Source: Chloroflexota bacterium (GTDB lineage: Bacteria > Chloroflexota > Ktedonobacteria > Ktedonobacterales > Ktedonobacteraceae). Taken from it: 37,636 bases of DNA. How positions within the stretch are numbered: the first letter of the stretch is position 1; every line of letters starts with the position of its first letter. Where the stretch lies: assembly GCA_902810755.1 (NCBI GenBank), contig CADDYT010000058.1, positions 1 through 37,636 on the forward strand, given 5' to 3'. Below are positions 1 to 7,262 of this stretch, in pieces. Position numbers and translations under genes: made by a program. The notes beneath the pieces are model-generated. The model was given only the letters and a program-made list of their open reading frames with translations, searched no databases and was not told where the DNA came from.

Positions 1-72
1 GGCCTGCGCCGCTGGTCGGCCTGTCTGCGGCCTGCGCCGCTGGTCGGCCTGTCTGCGGCCTGCGCCGCTGGC
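1..72. repeat. 28-bp tandem repeat, about 2.6 copies, cut by window edge
   Basis: Units beginning GGCCTGCGCCGCTGG start at positions 1, 29 and 57, so the period is 28 bp; the first two units are identical and the third diverges after about 15 bases. The block lies just past the stop codon of the minus-strand gene at 96-1463 and runs off the left edge. Its GGCCTGCG words also occur in the GC-rich palindromic block at 34172-34484, so both may belong to the same class of intergenic repeat. No coding function is apparent. Confidence 0.75.
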
Positions 73-95
73 CCGCTTGCATCTGCTCAACTATC

Positions 96-1463
96 TTATC
101 CCACCTGGAAATCAATTGTTGCCTGATTGACCGGCGGGCTTGCATTTGCATTCCCCAGAAAAATGAGCGTGTAGCTGGTGTTACCCTCTGGCACAAGGAA
201 GTACAACGTCCCTGTATTGCCGGTCGAGCCTGCTACAAAGCCGGTGGGGAAGTTCGTATCTGATGTTGGCGCGCTCATGTTCCCCGCCGTCTTGAGGCGA
301 AGGTAGTCACCCCAGTAACCGTTGAAATTCTGTGACGAGTTGTTATCCACATTCATGGTTATCGTGACGTAGCGCATGCCACTGGAAGCCTGCCTGCCGA
401 CAGCATTAAAACTCACGGTCGCTTCGGTAATTGTCCAGGTCAATCCCTGATACTGCGTTTTCGCATTCGGGCTTGTCGTCTTCGGCTGAAACTTGCTCAG
501 ATCCGCGTGACCTGTGAGCGGTATCTGCATTTGCGCCTGGTCGGCTCTCCCGATCAGTAAACTCATCTGATCGACAGAAATAGCTGTGGATGCAGCGAAA
601 TCCCACCAGTTCTCCTGTGTTGTCTGCGGCTGAGGGCTCGTTCCCGTTTTCGTGTTGTCTGGAGCTACAGTCGACTTATCCGGCAAAATCAGGCGCAGCG
701 TATCGTAGTATGCAAAGGAAGGGCCGTTGGCTGTGCTGTTCGCCTCTTTGACATTGATACGCACCATGCCATGCGGACTGGAGAAGCTGTCATCGGCGAA
801 GCTGCTCGCCTGCTGCACACTCAAGATGGTAATGGTATCGCTGGCATAGGTGATCGTCTGGTTGATCTGCTTCGTCGTCACCTGTGCGGTTGGCGTATTG
901 CTGTTGCCACTCCCATTGTCGCTGGAGGTGGTGCTGCCTGTGTTTGTGCCGGTTGAGCTATTCGCCTGAGATGCAAGCCAGCGATAGCCAATATAGCCTG
1001 CCCCACCGCACAGACCAACAATCAAGAGGATCACCAGCAAAACGCCGCAGCCGATCTGACCGAGTACCCTCCTTGACGAGTCCTTCTGTGGCTTTGCATA
1101 GGCCGGAGGCGGCCCCGCAGGCGGCGCGGGCGTGTAGCCGACTGCCCCTTGCTGGCTCCCTTGAGCAGGTGACCCATACTGCGTGGGATAGGATGGTTGC
1201 ATCGGGACGGCTGATACCGGCGGCGTAAGCGAGCCTGGCGGCGGTGGTGGCGGCGCCAGTGGGTCAGGATGCTCCCCACCTGCCAGAAATGTCGCCTGCT
1301 CATGCACATTCTGAGGAAAAATGGTCGATGCGCCTTCTGAGGCACGCTCGGTTGGTTGAGCCATATGCTCATCCATGGTTGCCCCACAGTTGGAGCAGAA
1401 ACGCTGGCCTGGCGCAACAGCCATGCCACATTGCGGGCAAAAACGCGAAAGAGTCTGGGCCAT
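96..1463 (-). CDS. Zinc-ribbon, single-TM protein with DUF4352-like extracellular region (455 aa)
   Basis: I start the protein at the ATG ending at 1463 (MAQTLSRFCPQCG) because AAAGGAGG lies just upstream; a longer frame to 1511 has no such site. Residues 9-26 form a zinc ribbon (C9, C12, C23, C26). A Pro/Gln-rich linker follows, then one hydrophobic segment around residues 140-165. The C-terminal ~280 residues are Thr/Ser/Asn-rich beta-type sequence resembling two tandem DUF4352/Ig-like modules (YASDTITILSVQQ and YQGLTWTITEATV mark the two repeats). The predicted topology is a cytoplasmic ribbon and an extracellular beta domain. The neighbour at 1686-2855 has the same architecture and similar sequence, so the two are tandem paralogues. 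The function is unknown; a surface sensor or adhesion role is only a guess. A CRP-like palindrome lies about 155 bp upstream. Confidence 0.85.
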   Translation of the reverse strand: MAQTLSRFCPQCGMAVAPGQRFCSNCGATMDEHMAQPTERASEGASTIFPQNVHEQATFLAGGEHPDPLAPPPPPPGSLTPPVSAVPMQPSYPTQYGSPAQGSQQGAVGYTPAPPAGPPPAYAKPQKDSSRRVLGQIGCGVLLVILLIVGLCGGAGYIGYRWLASQANSSTGTNTGSTTSSDNGSGNSNTPTAQVTTKQINQTITYASDTITILSVQQASSFADDSFSSPHGMVRINVKEANSTANGPSFAYYDTLRLILPDKSTVAPDNTKTGTSPQPQTTQENWWDFAASTAISVDQMSLLIGRADQAQMQIPLTGHADLSKFQPKTTSPNAKTQYQGLTWTITEATVSFNAVGRQASSGMRYVTITMNVDNNSSQNFNGYWGDYLRLKTAGNMSAPTSDTNFPTGFVAGSTGNTGTLYFLVPEGNTSYTLIFLGNANASPPVNQATIDFQVG

Positions 1464-1611
1464 ATACCCTCCTTTCGGGGCCGCTATCTTTGCTCTCCCG
1501 GCCCCTGACAACCTTTTTTTTGAAAAATGCCGCGACCTCTGCCACTTCTTTTCTCCCTGCCAGTATAACAGCCAGTCATGCGATTATCTATAATACTCTT
1601 CATCTGCCCTG

Positions 1612-1627
1612 TGTGACATAGTTCACT
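1612..1627. promoter_or_regulatory. CRP/FNR-like palindrome upstream of zinc-ribbon gene 1
   Basis: TGTGA-CATAGT-TCACT matches 9 of 10 core positions of the classical CRP motif TGTGA-N6-TCACA. Its centre lies about 156 bp upstream of the ATG ending at 1463. Three similar palindromes precede the next three minus-strand genes (2939, 4789, 6889). Regulator identity is inferred only from the motif. Confidence 0.5.
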
Positions 1628-1685
1628 CTCAGCAATTCTACCGGAATGCAGAAGAGATAACCCACTGTCAGCAGTTTTATCGGTT

Positions 1686-2855
1686 TCACGAAAGCTGAAA
1701 ATCTGTTGAGGCGGGGTCAAAGCCGCTGTTGCTTCCCTGGAGCTGTAAGATTAACGTAAAGGCGCTGCTGTTCTGGGGGACGAGAAAGGTGACGGTGCCG
1801 GTTTTGCCGGTTTCGCCTGTGGCGAAGGAGACGGGTAGGGTTGTCGCCTGTGGTGAGAGCAGCGTTTTGCCGACCTGCAGGCGAATATAGCTATACGGCG
1901 AACCGGTAATGGCCTCCTGCGAAAGGGGGTTGTCGACGCTGAGGGTGACGATGATATAGCGTTTGCCCTTGCTGGCCTGCTGCCCATCGATATATAACTG
2001 CGAGGTAGCCTGTGTCAGCGTCCAGTTCAGGCCCATGTAAAGCATCTGCCCGCCGGGTTTGACGCTGTGAGGAGCGTATTTGCTGAGATTGGCCTGACCG
2101 GTCAGAGGAATGTCCATTTGCGCTTCGCTGGCCGCTCCCAGGCGCAGGATGATCTTGCGCACAGCGGTCGTGGTTGGCACGGCAAAATCTAGAAAGCTGT
2201 TCTGAGTTGCGCCCGCCGCGATGCTCCCCTTCGTCTTTACATAGACCGGCGCAACTGTCGAGCCGCCCGGCAGGACGAGGCGCGCGATATTCGCATACGG
2301 CAAGTCTATGGTCATAGCCGCGCTATTCTGCTCTCTAAGATTGAGACGTAGCATGCCATCATTGCCGCTGTCAGGGTCATTCACGAAACGCTGTGACTGC
2401 TGCGCGTTGAGAATGGTAATCGATACCCCGGCATATGTTACCGTCTCATTGACGTTGCTGGTCGTCACGGCTGGCTGCGAATTGGTCGTGCCGGGAAGCT
2501 GGACACCGAGCAGGGCCGCGAGAAAATAGCCCCCGATGCCGAGAAGAGCGACAACCAGCAGTGCAATCACCAGACCCACTCTCCCTCTGCGTGACTTTGA
2601 AGCAGGCATAATGGGGCCGGACGCCAGAGGTCGTTTGCTCGCGGCGGAAGGCCAGGAAGAAGGTGCCTGCAAGATATCCTGATCTGGCACCGCTACACCC
2701 TCCTGCGGAGATGGCGCAGAGGCTCGCGGGACAGCCGCGAAATCCTGACTGATCGTTCTGGAAGGGATATCCAGCCCGCAGTTAGCACAGACACGCCGTC
2801 CTATCCCCACAGGCGCCCCACAGCGCGGACAAAAACGAGGTGCATTCGCTGCCAT
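1686..2855 (-). CDS. Zinc-ribbon, single-TM protein with DUF4352-like extracellular region (389 aa), paralogue
   Basis: The chosen start is the ATG ending at 2855 (MAANAPRFCPRCG), preceded by GAGGAG; the in-frame extension to 3236 overlaps the sedolisin gene and has no ribosome binding site. C9, C12, C23 and C26 form a zinc ribbon spaced exactly as in the gene at 96-1463. A polar linker leads to a single TM helix (RVGLVIALLVVALLGIGGYF). Two beta-rich DUF4352-like modules follow, with phrases shared with the paralogue (ITILNAQQS, AQMDIPLTGQANLSKY, GLNWTLTQAT, TGKTGTVTFLVP). The linker is shorter than in its neighbour. This is probably the older or younger product of a tandem duplication. No enzymatic motif is visible, and the role is unknown beyond a likely membrane-anchored extracellular domain. 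Confidence 0.85.
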   Translation of the reverse strand: MAANAPRFCPRCGAPVGIGRRVCANCGLDIPSRTISQDFAAVPRASAPSPQEGVAVPDQDILQAPSSWPSAASKRPLASGPIMPASKSRRGRVGLVIALLVVALLGIGGYFLAALLGVQLPGTTNSQPAVTTSNVNETVTYAGVSITILNAQQSQRFVNDPDSGNDGMLRLNLREQNSAAMTIDLPYANIARLVLPGGSTVAPVYVKTKGSIAAGATQNSFLDFAVPTTTAVRKIILRLGAASEAQMDIPLTGQANLSKYAPHSVKPGGQMLYMGLNWTLTQATSQLYIDGQQASKGKRYIIVTLSVDNPLSQEAITGSPYSYIRLQVGKTLLSPQATTLPVSFATGETGKTGTVTFLVPQNSSAFTLILQLQGSNSGFDPASTDFQLS

Positions 2856-2938
2856 ATTCTCTCCTCTAGCAGTGACTTTGAGATCGTGATCTACCTTCTC
2901 TATTTTACCTCTATGGTAGCACAAGGGAAAGAGGGCGC

Positions 2939-2954
2939 AGTGAGCCAGTTCACA
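2939..2954. promoter_or_regulatory. CRP/FNR-like palindrome upstream of zinc-ribbon gene 2
   Basis: AGTGA-GCCAGT-TCACA matches 9 of 10 positions of TGTGA-N6-TCACA. Its centre is about 91 bp upstream of the ATG ending at 2855. It shares AGTTCAC with the sites at 1612 and 4789. It lies between the stop codon of the upstream sedolisin gene and this gene, so the gene may have its own regulated promoter. Confidence 0.5.
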
Positions 2955-2959
2955 ATCTA

Positions 2960-4699
2960 TCAAAGCAGGCGCGAGAGAACATTGTAGAAGTCGGCAAGGT
3001 TTGGCGTGCCGAGGCCGCTTGCGTAGTCCCAGCCGGGCGTGGCCGGGTAGTAAAGGTTGTTGCCCCGCGTCACGTCGAAGTACGGGGACGCGCCGGATGC
3101 GTTGTTCGCGACGGCGTAGAAAAGCTGGGGTGAATAGGCGAATCTGTGAACGCGATTCATCAAGCCCTGGTTGGCGAGTACCATGCCGGTAGCCCAGATG
3201 GGGGATGCGGCGCTGGTACCGCCAACGGCCCCCCACTGACCCTGAAAGTACACGGCCAGATTGTAGGCAGCGGCAGAGATATCGGGAAGCTGCCGCCGGT
3301 TGCGCGAGTATTGATTGTTCACGCCGGAAGCATTCTGCCAGCCGGGGCGTGAGTAAACCTGGCTATTGCCGCCGCCGCTGCCCCACCGGTTCTTGCACGC
3401 GAACGGATTTGAGCCATCCGACCAGACAACTTCGTTTGTGCGGTTCCAGCCACTGTTGGTGGAGAGGATCGTGCCGCCTACGGATGTAACCCAGGGATCG
3501 CTGGCGGGAAAACTGACCGAGAGGCTGCGGAACCTGCCGTCGGCAAAGGCGGCACAATCGCCGCTGGCGACAAAGACCGTCATATGTTCGGCCTTTGTCA
3601 GTATCTGAAAGCTCTGGTCCATAGCCGCCTCATCCTGCGGCGTCATGTCCCCCTCGTCCATACCCAGGCTGATGCTGACCACGCTGCCGGAATTGGCATT
3701 GTTCGTGTTGTCGTTGATGATCTGTTGCAGTTCATCGTTGACCTGCACCCACGTATCGCCGGGGGCGTTGCCGTCAGTTTCATAATCCACGATATGCACG
3801 GAACGCGCCAGCCCCGCGATCATATCCAGGTCCAGCGTAGATTCACCGAGGGCCTGCGTTGGCGAGCCATCAACATCCGTGACATTGACCCTGCCCTGAA
3901 AGTTGATGCAATCCAGGTAGTTTTGCACATCCTGCTGGTAGAAGCCATCGATTTCGACAAGGTTGACCGTCATATTTTCGCCATGCAGCCCCTGATTCCA
4001 GAGTTGATCGAAGCCATAGGCGTGAGCAATTTGCTTTGGCAGCAGCGTGTCGCTCAAGGCATAACAATCCTGCCCCGGTCGCTTTGCCGTCAGGTGCTGG
4101 TTGAGATTGATACCGCGCAGGAAGAAATCATGAATCGGCGGATGGCTGTAGTTATCCAGCCCGGTGATGGCGACAATGGTGTTGGCCAGGAACTGCGGCA
4201 CCTTCGGCGGCGTGGCGGGCGCGTAAAACGTGCGGCCATTGTAGGTATGGATGACAAAGTGCGTCTGGAATATCTTGCCAAAGGTTTTAGCGGTCGCATC
4301 AACGTTCAGGTGCGTGCGCAATTTACTCAGTTTGAGCGCGATGCCCTGCAAATTGAAAAAGCCCTTGATCTTCTGGTACGTGGCATCGGAAATACCAAGC
4401 TGATTCGCAAACTGTTCCAGGTGAGAGGGCTGCCCCGGCTGCCCGTGCTGGCTGTTCAGTTTGTTGAGCAGGTTCTGGCTAATCTTAAACGTAATGCCAA
4501 CATGCAGTTTCGTTGCATCAGGTAAATTAGCGGTGACAGGCGAGTTTAACGCCTGAGATGGAATACCCAGATTGATGGGCACAAACTGGATCGGATTAGA
4601 ACCGCCGCAACTCGATAGCGGCGCGATAAAAAGGACTATAGCGAGCAGACCGCCCAGTATCTGTGCATACAGGCGGCGTGTGCGTATATTGTGAAACAT
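2960..4699 (-). CDS. Sedolisin-family (S53) secreted serine-carboxyl protease, lipoprotein (579 aa)
   Basis: Sedolisins are acid-acting secreted peptidases made as proenzymes. I start at the ATG ending at 4699 (MFHNIRTRR), which has GGAGG upstream; the frame opens at 4732 but without a ribosome binding site. A signal peptide ends in lipobox LSSC (C31), predicting a membrane-anchored lipoprotein. Residues ~35-190 match the pro-kumamolisin activation domain. The catalytic set is visible: E286 and D290 in GESTLD, D381 in ASGDCAAF, and S496 in GGTSAASP. The C-terminal calcium-site region contains FDVTRGNNLYYPATPGWDY. The length is normal for a pro-sedolisin. It is a tandem paralogue of the gene at 5010-6794. 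The presence of the full Glu-Asp-Asp-Ser set argues for activity. Confidence 0.93.
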   Translation of the reverse strand: MFHNIRTRRLYAQILGGLLAIVLFIAPLSSCGGSNPIQFVPINLGIPSQALNSPVTANLPDATKLHVGITFKISQNLLNKLNSQHGQPGQPSHLEQFANQLGISDATYQKIKGFFNLQGIALKLSKLRTHLNVDATAKTFGKIFQTHFVIHTYNGRTFYAPATPPKVPQFLANTIVAITGLDNYSHPPIHDFFLRGINLNQHLTAKRPGQDCYALSDTLLPKQIAHAYGFDQLWNQGLHGENMTVNLVEIDGFYQQDVQNYLDCINFQGRVNVTDVDGSPTQALGESTLDLDMIAGLARSVHIVDYETDGNAPGDTWVQVNDELQQIINDNTNNANSGSVVSISLGMDEGDMTPQDEAAMDQSFQILTKAEHMTVFVASGDCAAFADGRFRSLSVSFPASDPWVTSVGGTILSTNSGWNRTNEVVWSDGSNPFACKNRWGSGGGNSQVYSRPGWQNASGVNNQYSRNRRQLPDISAAAYNLAVYFQGQWGAVGGTSAASPIWATGMVLANQGLMNRVHRFAYSPQLFYAVANNASGASPYFDVTRGNNLYYPATPGWDYASGLGTPNLADFYNVLSRLL

Positions 4700-4788
4700 T
4701 GCTGGTACAACCTCCACGACAGAACCTATCATTATGCAGCAGAGATCATGCTCTATACATGCCTCTCTTTATCATCACGTGCTACCGT

Positions 4789-4804
4789 AGAGAATCAGTT
4801 CACT
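4789..4804. promoter_or_regulatory. CRP/FNR-like palindrome upstream of sedolisin gene 1
   Basis: AGAGA-ATCAGT-TCACT matches 7 of 10 core positions of TGTGA-N6-TCACA and shares the AGTTCAC right half with the sites at 1612 and 2939. Its centre lies about 97 bp upstream of the ATG ending at 4699. It is weaker than the first two sites. The rest of the 4700-5009 gap shows no convincing gene. Confidence 0.4.
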
Positions 4805-5009
4805 CGCTTCGGTTGCTTTTCAGACTATAGGACAAACTGCAGGCGCCGGTTGATCGCATACATCGTCTATTATGAACTCTTCCCTGGCCCTACAGCCCTC
4901 CCATTACCGGATTTGTTCGGTAAAAATCACTATCGGCCCACGCAGCCTGTAGAGCCACGTGGGCCGGGAAATCGGCGATGCATGCGATCAACCGGCGCCT
5001 GCGGTCGTC

Positions 5010-6794
5010 CTACTGGCCCTTTGTAATGATGCGCAGCAGAACGTTGTAGAAGTCGACCAGGTTGGGCGCGCCCAGACCGGTGGCGTAGTCCCAGCCAGCA
5101 GTCGCGGGATAGTAGAGATTGTTGCCCTGCGTGATATCGTAGTAGGGGTGCAGGCCATTGCTATAATCATCAGCGGTGTAGAAAGTGGCGGGGCCGTAGA
5201 AAAATTCTTTCGTAGAGCTAATCAGCCCTTCGTTGACCATCGCCAGCCCTGCGGCCCAGATGGGGGCAGCCGCGCTGGTACCGCCTACATCCTGCCATGA
5301 CCCCTGCCAGTAGATCGGCACGCTATAGGCAACCGCCGCGATATCGGGAACCTGCCGCTCGCCATCGGAATACTTGTTCTTCACGCCCGGCGCTGTCTGC
5401 CAGCTCGGCTCCGAGACGGTAATGCTGTTCCCACCGCCGCTGCCCCAGGAGTTCTGGCACTGACTGGTATCGGCTGAGCTATCCGACCAGGCCTGCTCGC
5501 TCACCCGGTTGCCCTTGCTATCTGTTTGCAGCATGGTGCCACCAACCGAAACGACATAGGGGCTGGTCGAAGGGAACTGTACCGCCAGGCTTTTGTACTG
5601 GCCGCCGCCATAGGCCGCACAGTCGCCGCTGGAGACAAAGACCGTCATGTGTTCCGCCTGCGTCAGAATCTCCAGGCTCTGATTGAGCGACTGGAAATCG
5701 CCGATGGTGAAGTAGGGTTCGGCCTCGCCCAGGCTGATACTGACGATACTGCCAGAGCCGGTGTTCTTCGAGTTATCATCGATGATCTGTTGCAACTCGG
5801 CGTTGGTAATCGCCCAGAAATCATTGTCGCCGACATTGTCGGTATTGGATTGATAATCCAGGATAGTGGCATTGGGAGCCAGCCCGGCAATCATGTCGAT
5901 ATCCAGCGTCGCCTCTCCACTGGCATCCTGATTGGCCGTATCGGCAGGCTGGCCGACGTTGACAACGCCGAACTTGCCCTTGAAGCCTACACAGTCGAAG
6001 TAGTTCTGGATATCACTCTGATCGACGGCTCCGCCTTCAACCAGGTTGATGGTGATACCTTCGCCATGCCAGCCATGCTGCCAGAAGGCATCGTAGCCAT
6101 ACGTATGGGCGATGTCTTGCGGCAAAACGGCCTGGTTATCAACGGTGCAATCAGCATGCGCGTGCTGTGCTGTCAGCAAAGCGCGCTGGCTGGCCGAGAA
6201 CATCTCGTGCGGAGGCGGCGTGAAGTTGTCCAGGCCGGTGACGGCCAGAATCTGGCTGGCCAGCACGCTCGGTATCTTCGGCGCCGGCGAGGGCGCGTAG
6301 AAGGTGCGCCCGTTGTAGCGGTGCAGCACAAAGTGCGTCTGGAACAATCGCCCGAAAGCGGCGGCGGTGGCATCGACGCTCAGGTAGGTGTGCAGCTTGC
6401 CCAGCGTCACCGTCGCGTTCTCGATGCCGAAGAACTCTTTGAACTGCTGGTACTGCGCGTCACTGATGCCCAGTTGATTGGCCACCGTCCCCAGATCGCT
6501 GCTCTGGCCAGACTTCACTTTGTTTTGACCCAGCCCGTTGAGTGTCGACTGGTTCACCTTGAAGGTGATGCCCACGTGCATCTTCGTGCTATCGGCCAGT
6601 TTGCCCACTACCGGCGAGTTGAGCGCCGCCGTCGGAATGCCCAGATTCAGCGTCGTATACTGCAACGGCGTCGGCGTGGGATTGGTCGTCTGTGAGGAGC
6701 CGCCGCAGCCTGCCAGGACGAGGAGTAGCGCCATCCCTACCAGAGAGAGCCAGAGGCGACGTGGAAACGTGGGGCGTGATTGCGGACTGTGCAT
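5010..6794 (-). CDS. Sedolisin-family (S53) secreted serine-carboxyl protease, lipoprotein (594 aa)
   Basis: The start ATG ends at 6794 with GGAGAG a few bases upstream. The N-terminus has two arginines, a hydrophobic core and lipobox LAGC (C30), so it should be an exported lipoprotein. A prodomain spans roughly residues 45-190. Catalytic residues are intact: E294 and D298 in GEATLD, D391 in SSGDCAAY, and S507 in GGTSAAAP. The calcium-binding tail is YDITQGNNLYYPATAGWDY. Sequence and layout closely parallel the gene at 2960-4699, indicating tandem duplication followed by divergence, mostly in the prodomain and the loop before the first catalytic Glu. The probable role is extracellular protein digestion for scavenging. 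Confidence 0.93.
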   Translation of the reverse strand: MHSPQSRPTFPRRLWLSLVGMALLLVLAGCGGSSQTTNPTPTPLQYTTLNLGIPTAALNSPVVGKLADSTKMHVGITFKVNQSTLNGLGQNKVKSGQSSDLGTVANQLGISDAQYQQFKEFFGIENATVTLGKLHTYLSVDATAAAFGRLFQTHFVLHRYNGRTFYAPSPAPKIPSVLASQILAVTGLDNFTPPPHEMFSASQRALLTAQHAHADCTVDNQAVLPQDIAHTYGYDAFWQHGWHGEGITINLVEGGAVDQSDIQNYFDCVGFKGKFGVVNVGQPADTANQDASGEATLDIDMIAGLAPNATILDYQSNTDNVGDNDFWAITNAELQQIIDDNSKNTGSGSIVSISLGEAEPYFTIGDFQSLNQSLEILTQAEHMTVFVSSGDCAAYGGGQYKSLAVQFPSTSPYVVSVGGTMLQTDSKGNRVSEQAWSDSSADTSQCQNSWGSGGGNSITVSEPSWQTAPGVKNKYSDGERQVPDIAAVAYSVPIYWQGSWQDVGGTSAAAPIWAAGLAMVNEGLISSTKEFFYGPATFYTADDYSNGLHPYYDITQGNNLYYPATAGWDYATGLGAPNLVDFYNVLLRIITKGQ

Positions 6795-6860
6795 GAGAAC
6801 TCTCCGTTCTATAAAATCTGAAAAACGACCCGCAAGAGTCTTAAAGAAAGTTACTGAGAA

Positions 6861-7135
6861 TAGTATACAGAAATGCTTATCATTTGCATATGGTTCAGCT
6901 CACATTTTTTCTGTGAACGTCCTGAAACTTTTTACACTGAGGGACAGAAACAAAAAACGGCAGCATCTCAGTAACCCTCCTCCTCTCCATGCTACGAACC
7001 TGCACCTTTGTACTACTGACGATATGCAAGCGTTTTTTTTCAGCATGAGTTTTCCTGATGGGCTGAAAGGATCATCACGAACAGTGCCGAGAGCATTATA
7101 TAGCAGTGTTTATCGTTTGTATATAGTTCAGTCCA
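6861..7135. repeat. Imperfect direct repeat in the divergent sedolisin/uvrB intergenic region
   Basis: The 468-bp gap 6795-7262 separates divergent genes and shows no coding sequence. Within it, about 6861-6906 and 7094-7135 are similar: each contains a TATA-rich run, then TTATC(A/G)TTTG(C/T)ATAT and (G/A)GTTCAG. By eye they agree at about 80% over 30 bases. The left copy overlaps the weak CRP-like site of the sedolisin gene and a possible minus-strand -10 (TATACT, 6867 to 6862). The right copy lies upstream of uvrB. This could be a duplicated operator. Confidence 0.4.
6889..6904. promoter_or_regulatory. Weak CRP/FNR-like palindrome upstream of sedolisin gene 2
   Basis: TATGG-TTCAGC-TCACA has a perfect right half and a 3/5 left half of TGTGA-N6-TCACA. 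Its centre is about 102 bp upstream of the ATG ending at 6794, close to the spacing at the two genes downstream. A further TGTGA lies 7 bases past the TCACA half. It is listed because of the spacing and the family context; alone it would not be called. Confidence 0.3.
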
Positions 7136-7197
7136 TATGTGCTGCACATTGCTGGCAATGTTGATAGCCATATCCCCTATCTCGGCGGTCAAAAAGA

Positions 7198-7206
7198 TGA
7201 TATAAT
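7198..7206 (+). promoter_or_regulatory. Extended -10 element for uvrB
   Basis: TGATATAAT is a perfect TATAAT with an upstream TG, ending 56 bases before the uvrB ATG. No good -35 hexamer stands 17 bp upstream, consistent with an extended -10 promoter. No recognisable LexA box was seen. Confidence 0.5.
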
Positions 7207-7262
7207 AAGAGGCGATTGGAAAAGATATTCTACGGGCAGATTTTCTACAAGGATAGACCACC

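Noticed and set aside
1..72. Short CRISPR-like array
   Set aside because: The 28-bp units are contiguous tandem repeats without unique spacers.
4904..4924. TTACCG/CGGTAA hairpin as a terminator
   Set aside because: Short stem with no U-tract on either strand and not close to a gene end.
5526..6695. 389-codon plus-strand frame over the second sedolisin
   Set aside because: Antisense to a gene with an intact catalytic set; no start signal or domain.
7161..7166. TTGATA as -35 of uvrB
   Set aside because: It is 34 bases from the -10, so it cannot be its partner.
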